Positions 19,196 through 29,000 of a stretch of 64,000 nucleotides of DNA are shown here, piece by piece. The DNA is from Undibacterium hunanense (GTDB lineage Bacteria; Pseudomonadota; Gammaproteobacteria; Burkholderiales; Burkholderiaceae_D): the NCBI RefSeq assembly GCF_014284335.1, contig NZ_JACOGF010000001.1, positions 248,001 to 312,000 on the forward strand, written 5' to 3'. The notes beneath the pieces are model-generated. The model worked only from the letters and a program-made list of their open reading frames with translations. It had not been told where the DNA came from and ran no database searches. The translations under genes were made by a program, and so were the position numbers. How positions within the stretch are numbered: the first letter of the stretch is position 1; the number at the start of each line of letters is the position of its first letter.

Positions 19196-20356
19196 ATGCT
19201 GAATTTTGATTTCTACAACCCGACACAGATCTTATTTGGCAAAGGCCGCATTGCCGATCTGAACAAAGTCATCCCTGCCGAAGCCCATGTAATGATGCTC
19301 TACGGCGGTGGCAGCATCAAACAAAATGGCGTGTACGATCAAGTCATGACCGCACTGGGAGACCGCAAGGTCACCGAATTTACCGGCATCGAACCCAATC
19401 CCAGCTATGAAACCCTGATGAAGGCAGTCGAAATCATCAAGCAAAGCAAGATAGACTTTTTGCTGGCGGTAGGCGGAGGTTCTGTTATTGATGGCACCAA
19501 ATTCATTGCAGCGGCAGCCTTGTTCGAAGGCGGCGAGCCTTGGGCCATCATGGAAAAACGCGGCAGCAATGTCACCAAAGCGATGCCGTTTGGCAGTGTA
19601 TTGACCCTGCCGGCCACCGGCTCGGAAATGAATAATGGCGGCGTCGTCACCCGCAAATCCATCAAGGCAAAAATGGCCTTCTCCAGCCGTCACTGCTTCC
19701 CGCAGTTTTCCGTGCTGGACCCAACCACTACCTACACCCTGCCCGTACGCCAGATCGGCAATGGTGCGGTCGATGCCTTTGTTCATATCATGGAACAGTA
19801 TCTGACCTATCCGGTCAATTCACCGGTACAGGACAGATTCGCCGAAGGCCTGTTGCTGACCCTGATCGAAGAAGGCCCGAAAGCCCTGGCCAATCCGGAA
19901 GATTATGATGTACGCGCCAATCTCATGTGGTGTGCCACCATGGCCCTGAATGGCCTGATCTCCACTGGCGTGCCGCAAGACTGGGCGACCCATATGATAG
20001 GCCATGAACTGACAGCCCTGCACAATATTGACCACGCCCAAACCCTGGCCATCGTCCTGCCCAGCATGCTACGCGTACGCAAGGAAGGCAAACGGGCAAA
20101 GTTACTGCAATTTGCAGAACGCGTCTGGGGTCTGCATGATGGCGATGAAGACAGCCGCATAGAAACAGCCATCAGCCGCATGCAAGATTACTTCGAACAG
20201 ATGGGTGTCAAAACCCGTCTCAGCGACTACCAGCTTGGCAGCAATGATATTGCGCCCATCCTGTCAGCACTGGAAACCCACCGCATGGTCAGCCTGGGTG
20301 AAAAACGCGACGTGACACTGGATGTCAGCCGTCAGGTATTGGAGCTCAGTTTGTAA
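19196..20356 (+). CDS. yqhD: Iron-dependent alcohol dehydrogenase YqhD
   Basis: A 386-residue type III alcohol dehydrogenase very close to E. coli YqhD (shared blocks ILFGKGRIA, LLAVGGGSVIDGTKFIAAAA, VLTLPATGSEMN, GVPQDWATHMIGHELTALHNIDHAQTLAIVLP). YqhD is an NADPH-dependent aldehyde reductase that detoxifies short-chain aldehydes. Metal ligands fit DAFVHIMEQ and the two His of GHELTALHNIDHAQ. I chose the ATG at 19196 because GGAGG lies eight bases upstream; the ATG two codons earlier is too close. Confidence 0.95.
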   Translation: MLNFDFYNPTQILFGKGRIADLNKVIPAEAHVMMLYGGGSIKQNGVYDQVMTALGDRKVTEFTGIEPNPSYETLMKAVEIIKQSKIDFLLAVGGGSVIDGTKFIAAAALFEGGEPWAIMEKRGSNVTKAMPFGSVLTLPATGSEMNNGGVVTRKSIKAKMAFSSRHCFPQFSVLDPTTTYTLPVRQIGNGAVDAFVHIMEQYLTYPVNSPVQDRFAEGLLLTLIEEGPKALANPEDYDVRANLMWCATMALNGLISTGVPQDWATHMIGHELTALHNIDHAQTLAIVLPSMLRVRKEGKRAKLLQFAERVWGLHDGDEDSRIETAISRMQDYFEQMGVKTRLSDYQLGSNDIAPILSALETHRMVSLGEKRDVTLDVSRQVLELSL

Positions 20357-20372
20357 TTGGTTTGAGAAGTGT

Positions 20373-20398
20373 GCAGCCATTCAACGCTGAATGGCTGC
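20373..20398. terminator. Hairpin between yqhD and the convergent unknown gene
   Basis: Perfect stem GCAGCCATTCA / TGAATGGCTGC with an ACGC loop, located between two convergent stop codons. The T run is poor (AAGTTTATTTC). Confidence 0.6.
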
Positions 20399-20402
20399 AA
20401 GT

Positions 20403-21626
20403 TTATTTCTTTGCCGGCTTCGCAATATGGCAATTCGCATCCAAAAAGCGCATGGCCCCGGTGTAATTAGTATCCCAGTCATCCAGCAAATAATTGCCCG
20501 CTTCTTCTACAAAATTATTCCAGTCTTCCAGCAAACCTTCCTGCTTTTCATGGGGGGCGGCAGTTTTAATCCAGTCCGTCGCCAGTTCCGCTTGAAATCC
20601 CTCGTCGCGGAATTTTTTCACCAGGCTTTTTGCCGTTTTCTCAGGCAATGTCGTTTTGGGTGTAATGCCACCCACGATGCAGATAAACAGAGTGAGCAGC
20701 GAATCGATATCGGTCTTGCCCTTGGTCAGCCTGGTCCACTCTTTGGATACCAGGGCATCGTATTCTGACGTATCTTCCACTTCATGATCACGCAGGTAGT
20801 AACGATCCTTGAGTTCAAACACCAGTTTGTCCAGTGAGGCCGTTTTATCTTGCAGGCGCGGCAGGTCATGGGATTTGATCTCGCCCTGCACACGCTCGAC
20901 AATAGCGTGAAATTTTTCAGGAATATCAGCCAGATCAACGGCTGACCAGGCTTTTTTCAGCCTGGCTGCCGTCGTTGTGCGTATAGAGTCAACCAGGCTG
21001 GCAAATTCCACCTGATTCTGCAACATCGCATCGGGCTTGCCAAACATCTGCAACAGCAAGGCTGTGCGGACTACCGATACCGCCTCCACATCTTCTTCTT
21101 TCAGGTAACTGGCAGACAGGCCCAGTATTTCACCGAACCAGTAACCGGCCTCGATTTCCAGCGCATTCATCTGGCGGTGTTCGAGTGTATTTCTGTATTC
21201 CAGCGGTTTTTCTTTCAGCGACCAGGCTTCCAGAAAATCCTCTACCTTGCCCTTGGCTTCATGTCCCAGCAAAGCGTATTCAGGAAGGGCGAACAAGGTT
21301 TTCAGCAAACCGGAACCACCGCGCGACAGCGTCAAAAAAGTGTTATCACGTATCATTTTCGCTGCCAGCTCCAAATCACCCTTGCTGGCTTCTATCAAAT
21401 ACAGGCTGGCCAGATTGACGATGCGCTTGCGTGCCGCTTCAATTTCGGGGCGCAGGTATTTGCTGCCAAAAGCTTCGGCAATCTGCACCATGCCCTTGGG
21501 TGCCTCGGTCTCTATTGCCGCAATTTTCGTGGAACTGATAATTGCCTTTTGCACGCCATAGCGCAACGCCGACTCAAAGAAGGGGCGATTGTCCAGCAAC
21601 GCAATTTCGAAAGTGTTTTCAGACAT
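20403..21626 (-). CDS. Unknown cytoplasmic protein (407 aa), J-domain operon
   Basis: I do not recognise this protein. It is a 407-residue soluble, mostly alpha-helical sequence with charged helices, no signal peptide or membrane segment, and one LTLFICIVGGITPKT stretch near residue 330. It is the last gene of a four-gene leftward group headed by a stand-alone J-domain protein, 90 bp after its neighbour. A binding or scaffold role is guesswork. The codon style matches the core genes around it, so it does not look recently transferred. Confidence 0.85.
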   Translation of the reverse strand: MSENTFEIALLDNRPFFESALRYGVQKAIISSTKIAAIETEAPKGMVQIAEAFGSKYLRPEIEAARKRIVNLASLYLIEASKGDLELAAKMIRDNTFLTLSRGGSGLLKTLFALPEYALLGHEAKGKVEDFLEAWSLKEKPLEYRNTLEHRQMNALEIEAGYWFGEILGLSASYLKEEDVEAVSVVRTALLLQMFGKPDAMLQNQVEFASLVDSIRTTTAARLKKAWSAVDLADIPEKFHAIVERVQGEIKSHDLPRLQDKTASLDKLVFELKDRYYLRDHEVEDTSEYDALVSKEWTRLTKGKTDIDSLLTLFICIVGGITPKTTLPEKTAKSLVKKFRDEGFQAELATDWIKTAAPHEKQEGLLEDWNNFVEEAGNYLLDDWDTNYTGAMRFLDANCHIAKPAKK

Positions 21627-21716
21627 GGGTATGCAGATGATTCCAGGATGAAGGCAAGACTATCGCCGGGTACAGCAAGGCATACCCGGCATCTGAACAA
21701 AATACAGAATCAGTGA

Positions 21717-22481
21717 TTACAGGGCAGACTCTTCGTCATCATCCTTGTCATCGCCGTCATCATTATTTTTTGGACGTTCTTCCTGCTCTTCTTCCACACC
21801 CTCGCCACCTTCGAGTTCATCCTGGGCCAGGCTGGCCTGATAGGCTTTATAACGGGCACGCAATTTCATCAGCACTTCCCGGAAAATCTCCGGTAATTCA
21901 TAGCGCAGAATATAGGTGACCTGCATCCAGTCATGGTCTTCCAGGTTTGCCATATCCAAAGGCGAAGCCAGGCTTTCGGTATCGCGGGTCAGGTTCAGCA
22001 AATCATCATCCAGCGCGCGGGTCTTGGATTCGTCGCCATATTCATACAGATCAAACGTGGCATAACGGTAAAAATGTTCGACCATCTGCGTACGGTCCAG
22101 CAGATAATCAACCAGGGCATCATAACCCCCATCGACTTCGGCGATTTCATATAAAAATTCCGCCGGATCAGCCCCTTCACGGAAAATCACGGAATTGACC
22201 ATGCCGCGCAATTGCTCATGCGTCTGGTCGCCATAGCGGCGCTCCAGCACGACCGCCTGGGCAAACTGTTCAGGCGTCACCAGCAAATTCACCAGTGATT
22301 CCTTGGACGCATCATATTCGCGGATGATGGCCAGCAAATCCTTGGCCGGAAATTCATCCAGTGCGGCCACCAGGGCTTTATCGCCTTCGGTTTCCGCCAG
22401 GTTTGCCAATGCATGCTCAGCGCCAGCGATATCGCCAGCCTTGACCAGGCTCTGTGCTTCGATTAATGCGGGATAGTTCAT
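21717..22481 (-). CDS. Unknown protein with acidic C-terminal tail (254 aa), J-domain operon
   Basis: An unrecognised 254-residue helical protein. Residues 1-80 look like helical repeats (AEHALANLAETEGDKALVAAL, then FPAKDLLAIIREYDASKESL). The last 35 residues are almost entirely Asp/Glu (GGEGVEEEQEE...DDGDDKDDDEES). The start at 22481 is an ATG five bases after AAGGAG. It begins 9 bp after the stop of the upstream 199-aa gene, so the two are almost certainly co-translated. Acidic tails suggest binding to a basic partner, but this is inference. Confidence 0.85.
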   Translation of the reverse strand: MNYPALIEAQSLVKAGDIAGAEHALANLAETEGDKALVAALDEFPAKDLLAIIREYDASKESLVNLLVTPEQFAQAVVLERRYGDQTHEQLRGMVNSVIFREGADPAEFLYEIAEVDGGYDALVDYLLDRTQMVEHFYRYATFDLYEYGDESKTRALDDDLLNLTRDTESLASPLDMANLEDHDWMQVTYILRYELPEIFREVLMKLRARYKAYQASLAQDELEGGEGVEEEQEERPKNNDDGDDKDDDEESAL

Positions 22482-22490
22482 CAATACTCC

Positions 22491-23090
22491 TTATTCTTTA
22501 CGGTCAAAGCCCTGTTCCGCCAGCCAGTCGGCACCAGCTTCACCCAGGTCGTAGTCATCACCATCGTCGCCATCATCCCTGCCATGACGGCCATACTGGC
22601 CATCCAGGTCACCGCTTTCCTTCAATTCGTCACTGGCCTCGTTGGCTTCCCTGTCTTCGTCATCCTCATCCTGCGCGTCACTGGCACCAAGTTTGCGCGT
22701 CTGCTGGCTGCGGTTCAGGTATTCCAGCCCTGCCGCAATCACCAGAAACGCCTCCCCTGCCGGGTCTTTCAAGACGATGCGGCTCAAAGGCTCTGCCCAG
22801 GGTTCCAGCTTGACTGCCGCCGACAGGCTCTTCCACGAAGGTAATTTGTTTTCTTCCTTGGTCGACAAGGCTTCCAGTGCCAGCGGATTCATGAAAATGA
22901 AGCCCTCGTGAAACGCCACTGCCAGCATTTCCGGATTGCTGGCCATCATCGGCAATAACATCGGCAATTGTTCTGCCTTTTCGCGCAACCTGGCCTTGAG
23001 TACATTTTTACCCTCGGAATCGGATTTCAGGTCTTCCAACTCGGCCTTGTATACCGACATCAGGTCTTCAAAAAAACGCGACAATTTCAC
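22491..23090 (-). CDS. Unknown protein with acidic C-terminal region (199 aa), J-domain operon
   Basis: An unrecognised 199-residue protein. The N-terminal 130 residues are helical (MKLSRFFEDLMSVYKAELEDLK, AEQLPMLLPMMASNPEM), followed by an Asp/Glu-rich low-complexity segment (about 138-185) and a short WLAEQGFDRKE tail. It uses a GTG start overlapping the J-domain gene by 4 bp (GTGA) with CAGGAG seven bases upstream, so it is translationally coupled to the J protein. Confidence 0.85.
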   Translation of the reverse strand: MKLSRFFEDLMSVYKAELEDLKSDSEGKNVLKARLREKAEQLPMLLPMMASNPEMLAVAFHEGFIFMNPLALEALSTKEENKLPSWKSLSAAVKLEPWAEPLSRIVLKDPAGEAFLVIAAGLEYLNRSQQTRKLGASDAQDEDDEDREANEASDELKESGDLDGQYGRHGRDDGDDGDDYDLGEAGADWLAEQGFDRKE

Positions 23091-23365
23091 TGCAATACTC
23101 CTGATAAATAATTTTTCCAGATTTCGCCTGCCGTTTCCAGTGGCGAGTCCAGCAAGTTACGTCGCCTGTTTTCATCATAGGCAGCACGGGCTGCCTCATC
23201 CGACAGGACATCGTAAGCTTCTTTTACGGCATGGAATTTTTCTGGTGCCAGTTCCGAATCGTTTCGATCCGGATGGAACTCTGAGGCCTTTTGACGAAAG
23301 GCTTTTTTAACGTCGGCCAGACTCGCATTACTGGCGATGCCGAGAACAAAATAATAGTCTTTCAT
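23087..23365 (-). CDS. Stand-alone J-domain (DnaJ-like) co-chaperone
   Basis: A 92-residue protein that is little more than a J domain. MKDYYFVLGIASNASLADVKKAF forms helices I-II, HPD is at residues 31-33 (FHPDRNDSE), and EAYDVLSDEAARAAYDENR forms helices III-IV; a 20-residue tail follows. There are no Gly/Phe or zinc-finger regions. Such proteins stimulate an Hsp70 ATPase and bring it to a dedicated client. The start at 23365 (ATG) fits the domain; a GTG two codons upstream is the alternative. It heads a four-gene unit whose other products are uncharacterised. Confidence 0.9.
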   Translation of the reverse strand: MKDYYFVLGIASNASLADVKKAFRQKASEFHPDRNDSELAPEKFHAVKEAYDVLSDEAARAAYDENRRRNLLDSPLETAGEIWKNYLSGVLQ

Positions 23366-23487
23366 ACACACTCTTGGCTTGCATTTGGACTGACATTACT
23401 ACAGCAGACCTGCCGTCATGAAAGAGGTACGAGGAGAGAAACTTTCTCTCCTCACCGGGTCTGCACCCGAAGCCCCATCAAGAAAGA

Positions 23488-23967
23488 TCAGTGATGGTGG
23501 CCGTGTTCGCCGTGCACATGGCCGTGCACGACTTCTTCATCGCTGGCTTCACGCACTTCGATGACTTCCGCTTCAAAACGGATGGTCATGCCAGCCAGAG
23601 GGTGATTGCCATCGACCGTGACGATACCAGCATCGATGGCTGTCACGCGAAACTGCATGGTTTCTTCAGTTTCTGGGTCACGTGTTTCAAACGTCATGCC
23701 AACTTCGATATCTGGCGGGAAGGCGCTGATATCTTCTTCACGTACAAAACCTGGGTCAAATTCGCCAAAGCCTTCTTCTGGTGCCAAAGTCACGGACACC
23801 TTGTCGCCAGCGGCCTTACCTTCAAGCGCTGCCTCAACCGCTGGCAGGATGTTGTCATATCCGCCATGCAGGTAAACAATAGGTTGCTGATTCTGGTCGA
23901 TGAGCGCGCCTTCGGCGTTGTACATGGCGTAATTCAGGCTGACGACGGTATTTTGTGAAATTTGCAT
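23488..23967 (-). CDS. slyD: FKBP-type peptidyl-prolyl isomerase SlyD
   Basis: A 159-residue SlyD-type isomerase: FKBP domain split by the insert-in-flap chaperone domain (about 65-125, EEGFGEFDPGFVREEDISAFP...MTFETRDPETEET), with VYLHGGYDNILPAVEAALEGKAAGDK and DGNHPLAGMTIRFEAEV as FKBP motifs, and a short His-rich metal-binding tail (VHGHVHGEHGHHH). It assists folding and nickel handling. It has its own promoter region and is not joined to the J-domain operon. Confidence 0.95.
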   Translation of the reverse strand: MQISQNTVVSLNYAMYNAEGALIDQNQQPIVYLHGGYDNILPAVEAALEGKAAGDKVSVTLAPEEGFGEFDPGFVREEDISAFPPDIEVGMTFETRDPETEETMQFRVTAIDAGIVTVDGNHPLAGMTIRFEAEVIEVREASDEEVVHGHVHGEHGHHH

Positions 23968-24110
23968 GGCTGTAATAGGTTTGATTACGAGGTGTAATTG
24001 TGCATTCTATGCGACAAAAATGAAAAAGACTGGGGGCAAGGGCAAAAACAGGCATACAAACAGCCCGCCCCATCCTTTCAGGCTAACCCTCTATTCTAAC
24101 AGAGCCAGCC

Positions 24111-24286
24111 TCAAGCATCATGTTTGCCTTCCCTGCCTTCTTTATACTCCTGTCGCGCCTGGTTGAAACGTTCTTTGGTCTGTGCTTTGTCGCGGTCACG
24201 GAAAGCATAGTCTGCTTCCAGCCACATGGCATTAATGATACCAAACGCCAGCACCAAGCCTATTTTCGATTACCAATGTTCAACAT
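24111..24286 (-). pseudogene. Possible small frameshifted gene or remnant
   Basis: In this 390-bp gap the minus strand encodes IGLVLAFGIINAMWLEADYA followed by a strongly charged, helical stretch ending EYKEGREGKHDA and a stop at 24113. The only in-frame ATG (24227) would give 38 residues; TTG/GTG codons lie ten residues upstream. An ATG at 24286 (MLNIGNRK) leads into it if one A is restored in the AAAA run near 24264. Either a decayed small membrane protein or a short gene with a non-ATG start. Family unknown. Confidence 0.35.
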
Positions 24287-24294
24287 GCCAAATG

Positions 24295-24318
24295 AAAAAC
24301 CGCCATGATGGCGGTTTT
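24295..24318 (-). terminator. Terminator after the DUF4404 gene
   Basis: Stem AAAACCGCC / GGCGGTTTT with an ATGAT loop, giving a T5 tract in the leftward direction, about 40 bp after the DUF4404 stop. Confidence 0.75.
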
Positions 24319-24358
24319 AGGCAGAAGCAGTTGAAATGAAGCTTGTCATAAAGTACAT

Positions 24359-24631
24359 TTATACGCCGATTTTTTCCAGCATGGTTCCCAGCTCACGCAA
24401 AGCCGGTTCCAGTTTGGGATGCTGGGCGGCAAATTTTGCCGACAAGGCTTGTGAACGTTCGCTGAGTGCTGCGAACACAGGATCGTCATGCTGTTTCGAC
24501 GTCGTCAGCACCTGATGGATATCAGTGCTCAGGGTTTCCAGCAAAGACTTTAACTCTTCATCAACGGGACCAGCACCAGCCAGTTCCTGATGTAACTGGG
24601 TCAATAAATTTTTCAGGTGTTCGCTTTTCAT
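24359..24631 (-). CDS. DUF4404 family protein
   Basis: A 90-residue soluble helical protein, MKSEHLKNLLTQLHQELAGAGPVDEE, with helical repeats SLLETLSTDIHQVL and ALSAKFAAQHPKLEPALRELG. This is the DUF4404 pattern, a small conserved protein without known function. GGAGATG lies about five bases before the ATG. It sits 39 bp downstream of ispF and may be co-transcribed. Confidence 0.8.
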   Translation of the reverse strand: MKSEHLKNLLTQLHQELAGAGPVDEELKSLLETLSTDIHQVLTTSKQHDDPVFAALSERSQALSAKFAAQHPKLEPALRELGTMLEKIGV

Positions 24632-24669
24632 ACGGCATCTCCTCCATTGTTTTTCATATTACATTCAGT

Positions 24670-25173
24670 TTAGGCGTTTGCTTTGGGAAAAACCAGCACT
24701 ACTGCTTCAGCAGCAATCCCTTCTTCCCGCCCCAGATAACCGAGACGCTCATTGGTCTTGGCTTTGATATTGACCTGGTCCACAGTGACCTGCAAATCAT
24801 CGGCAATATTCGCCACCATGGCTGCAATATGCGGTGCCATCTTCGGCGCCTGGGCAATGATGGTGGCATCCAGATTACCCACCTGATAGCCAGCCGCATG
24901 AATCCGGCTAACGGCTTCCCGCAACAATACGCGTGAATCCGCACCGGCAAAGCGCGTATCCGTATCGGGAAAATGTCTGCCTATGTCGCCCAGTGCAGTT
25001 GCACCAAACAGTGCATCGGTAATCGCATGCAGCAACACATCGGCATCAGAATGTCCCAGCAAGCCGGTATGGTGCGCAATTTCCACGCCACCGATGATCA
25101 GTTTGCGCCCTGGTACCAAGGCATGGCAGTCATAACCTTGCCCTATTCTGAAGGGCTGCATCTTATTTTGCAT
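24670..25173 (-). CDS. ispF: 2-C-methyl-D-erythritol 2,4-cyclodiphosphate synthase
   Basis: A 167-residue enzyme of the MEP isoprenoid pathway. Zinc ligands are visible in [14 protein letters not shown] (Asp and His) and [18 protein letters not shown]; also [10 protein letters not shown] and [21 protein letters not shown]. Starts at 25173 (GAAAGA upstream) or 25161 are both possible; the longer TTG-started ORF is unlikely. It overlaps the end of ispD by about 10 bp, so the two are translationally coupled. Confidence 0.96.
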   Translation of the reverse strand: MQNKMQPFRIGQGYDCHALVPGRKLIIGGVEIAHHTGLLGHSDADVLLHAITDALFGATALGDIGRHFPDTDTRFAGADSRVLLREAVSRIHAAGYQVGNLDATIIAQAPKMAPHIAAMVANIADDLQVTVDQVNIKAKTNERLGYLGREEGIAAEAVVLVFPKANA

Positions 25174-25924
25174 CAATCTTTCTTTCTTCAAATGGAATAT
25201 CCATCAATCTGGCAATCAGGGCCAGATCACCCGGCAGCGTCAGTTTCGCGTTGCAAGGATGCCCCTCTACCAGTTCTGGAACATGACCTGCAGCCTCGAT
25301 GGCGCTGGCCTCATCTGTCACCTGCTCAGCCTGGTCCAGGGCATCACACAGCAGTTGATAGCGAAACATTTGCGGCGTCTGCGCCAGCCACATGCCATCG
25401 CGTGGCACGGTCTTTACCCTGCCATCAACAAGCTGCTTGATTGTATCCACCACCGGCAAGGCCAGCAAACCACCGACAGTGTGCCCGTCCAGGCGGGCCA
25501 GCAAATGTTGCAGCAAGTGCTGATTCAAGCCCGGCCTGGCAGCATCATGCACCAATACCCAGTCATCAGCCCTTAACTGACCGTTCGACTGACCGGTTAG
25601 CTGAGCTTTCAATTGCGCTGCCATCTGGCGCAGGCCATTGCGTACCGTATCCCTGCGGGTCTCACCACCACAACGCAATACCGTCAACTTTTCTGCCGCT
25701 TGCAAATGCGTGTCGATATAACTATCGCCAGCGCTGACCACGACAAAGGTATGCTGAACCGGCGCAAAACTTAAAAAGGCATCGACCGTATGTTGCAAAA
25801 TTGTCTTGGTGCCCAGTTGCAGATACTGCTTGGGGGTAGCTGCACCCATGCGAGATCCTACTCCTGCGGCCGGAATCAGTGCAAAATAGCGTGGTTCGTC
25901 CTGTAATGTGATTTCCGCGACCAT
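25163..25924 (-). CDS. ispD: 2-C-methyl-D-erythritol 4-phosphate cytidylyltransferase
   Basis: A 253-residue nucleotidyltransferase forming CDP-ME. The CTP-binding motif [25 protein letters not shown] is intact, as are [10 protein letters not shown] and [17 protein letters not shown] start at the ATG at 25924; a TTG ten codons earlier would add no conserved sequence. A Gln-rich insertion [17 protein letters not shown] around residue 100 makes it slightly longer than usual. Divergent from mfd. Confidence 0.95.
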   Translation of the reverse strand: MVAEITLQDEPRYFALIPAAGVGSRMGAATPKQYLQLGTKTILQHTVDAFLSFAPVQHTFVVVSAGDSYIDTHLQAAEKLTVLRCGGETRRDTVRNGLRQMAAQLKAQLTGQSNGQLRADDWVLVHDAARPGLNQHLLQHLLARLDGHTVGGLLALPVVDTIKQLVDGRVKTVPRDGMWLAQTPQMFRYQLLCDALDQAEQVTDEASAIEAAGHVPELVEGHPCNAKLTLPGDLALIARLMDIPFEERKIDAK

Positions 25925-25946
25925 ACCATCCAGATTGGCGCTCTCT

Positions 25947-25975
25947 GATATCAAAGAGCCCCTTCGTTTATAATG
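25947..25975 (+). promoter_or_regulatory. Candidate mfd promoter
   Basis: A consensus TATAAT -10 box at about 25970-25975, preceded at 17 bp by a weak -35 (TGATAT). The small palindrome AATGAG-GCG-CTCATT follows immediately, at the likely transcription start. Confidence 0.45.
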
Positions 25976-26042
25976 AGGCGCTCATTTTAACCGCGTATCC
26001 TGTTCCGTAATACGTTTTACGGCATCCTTTCGTCTAGCCGCA

Positions 26043-29000
26043 ATGTCATTTGATTTCAGCAAATCTTTAGCAAAACCCGGCCACAGGCTGGCACTTCCTT
26101 ATCTGCACGGCTCTTCCGATGCGTATGCATTGGCACAGGCTGCTACTGCGCTCAAGCTGGAAAAGCGCATGCTGACCATTTTTGTTGCCAACCCGGGAGA
26201 TGCCCAGCGCCTGCTGGATGAAATCCCCTGGTTTAATGCAGAATTGCGCTGCCATTTGCTGCCGGACTGGGAAACCCTGCCATACGACGCCTTTTCACCG
26301 CATCAGGATCTGGTATCAGAGCGCCTGGCCAGCCTGCATGAAATCCAGAACGGCAATTGCGATGTCTTGCTGGCACCGGCTACTACAGCCTTGCTGCGCA
26401 TGGCACCACCGTCTTTCCTGGCAGCCTACACCTTCTTTTTCAAAAAAGGTGACCGCCTTGATGAGGCAAAGCTAAAAAACCAACTGACATTGGCCGGTTA
26501 CAGCCATGTCAACCAGGTCATGTCGCCGGGTGAATATTCGGTGCGTGGCGGTTTGATCGACCTGTTCCCCATGGGTTCAGCGCTGCCTTACCGCCTGGAC
26601 CTGTTTGGCGACACCATAGAAACCATACGCACGTTTGATGCCGACACCCAGCGTTCGCTCTACCCTGTGCCGGAAGTGCGCCTGCTGCCTGGGCGTGAAT
26701 TCCCAATGGATGAACCGGCGCGGGCAGCCTTCCGTAGCCGCTGGCGTGAAACTTTTGAAGGCGACCCTTCGCGTTCGTCCATCTATAAAGACATCGGCAA
26801 TGGCATTCCGTCTGCGGGCATAGAATATTATCTGCCACTGTTTTTTGAACAGACTGCCACCCTGTTTGACTACCTGCCTGCAACACCACATTTTGCGCTG
26901 ATAGGCGATATCGACGACGCCATCAAGCGCTTCTGGAACGATACACGATCACGCTACCAGTTTTTAAAGTCTGACCGTGAACGCCCGGTACTGGCACCAG
27001 AAACCGTATTTTTGCGTGATGAAGACTTCTTTGCTGCGCTGAAACCGCTGGCACGCTGGACTATTGCCGATACAGACAAAACAGCCGCCGCCTCAGAAGT
27101 GTCCAGCTTTTTGCCAGATATAGCCGTCAATCGTCGTGCCGATGATCCGCTGACGAACTTGCGCTCCTTCCTGCTGCAAACAGATAAACGCGTGATGATC
27201 TGCGCCGAAACCCTGGGCCGTCGCGAAACCCTGCAACAGTATTTCACTGAATACGATATCCGCCTGAGCCTGTGTGAAGGCTATACCGACTTTGCCACAG
27301 CAGACGGCAAGCTGATGCTGGGCGTCGCCCCGTTGCATGCCGGTTTTGTACTGGCAGATGGTCTGGCCTTCATTACCGAAGCCGAGCTGTATGCCGGCAG
27401 TGGCAAGCGCATAGGCCGCAAAAAGCAGGAGGCTGTCACCCAGGTTGAGCACATGGTGCGCGATCTGTCAGAATTGAAAATCGGTGACCCCGTGGTCCAT
27501 AGCAACCATGGCATAGGCCGCTACATGGGTCTGATCAGCATGGATCTGGGCGAAGGTGAGACCGAATTCCTGCATCTGGAATATGCAAAAGACACCAAGC
27601 TGTATGTGCCGGTATCGCAACTGCACGTGATTTCACGCTATTCCGGCGCGTCACCTGATGATGCTCCCTTGCACAGCCTGGGCTCAGGTCAGTGGGAAAA
27701 AGCCAAGAAAAAAGCCGCGCAGCAAATCCGCGATACCGCCGCCGAACTGCTGAACCTGTATGCCCGCCGCGCGGCACGTCAAGGCCATGCCTTTGAATAT
27801 TCTGCGCGTGACTATGAAGCCTTTGCCGACAGCTTTGGCTTTGATGAAACACCAGACCAGGCAGCCGCCATCACTGCCGTGATTGGCGACATGACGTCCG
27901 GCAAGCCCATGGACAGGCTGATCTGTGGCGATGTAGGCTTTGGCAAGACAGAAGTGGCCTTGCGTGCTGCCTTTGTCGCCGTCATGGGTGGCAAGCAAGT
28001 CGCCATTCTGGCACCCACCACACTGCTGGCAGAACAGCATGCCCAAACCTTTGCCGACCGCTTTGCCAACTGGCCAGTGAAAATTGCGGAATTATCGCGC
28101 TTCCGTTCCAGCAAGGAAATCAGTCTGGCCATGAAGGGCATGGGCGACGGCACCATCGATATCGTCATCGGTACGCACAAATTGCTGTCTGGCGATGTCA
28201 AATTTTCCCGCCTTGGTCTGGTGATCATCGACGAAGAACATCGCTTTGGTGTGCGTCAGAAAGAAGCCCTCAAAGCGCTACGTGCAGAAGTCGATGTATT
28301 GACACTGACAGCGACACCCATACCACGCACCCTGGGTATGGCGCTGGAAGGTTTGCGTGACTTTTCCATCATCGCCACTGCGCCGCAAAAACGGCTGGCG
28401 ATCAAGACCTTTGTACGCGGGGAAGATGATTCCGTCATCCGCGAAGCCTGCCTGCGCGAACTGAAACGTGGCGGCCAGGTGTACTTCCTGCACAATGAAG
28501 TTGAAACCATAGAAAACCGCAAGGCCATGCTGGAAGCCCTGCTGCCAGAGGCACGCGTGGTCGTGGCACATGGCCAGATGCATGAGCGTGACCTGGAAAA
28601 AGTCATGCGTGACTTTGTGGCCCAACGCCATAATATTTTGCTGTGCACCACCATTATTGAAACCGGCATTGACGTACCCACAGCCAATACCATCATCATG
28701 CACAGGGCTGACAAATTCGGCCTGGCACAATTACACCAGTTGCGCGGTCGCGTCGGTCGTTCCCACCATCAGGCCTATGCCTATTTGCTAGTACATGACG
28801 TGCAAAGCCTGACCAAGCAAGCGAATCGCCGCCTTGAAGCCATTCAGCAGATGGAAGAACTGGGTAGCGGCTTTTACCTGGCCATGCATGATCTGGAAAT
28901 TCGCGGTGCCGGTGAAGTACTGGGTGACAACCAGTCTGGCGAGATGCATGAAATTGGTTTCCAGATGTATTCCGACATGCTCAATGAAGCCGTACGCTCG

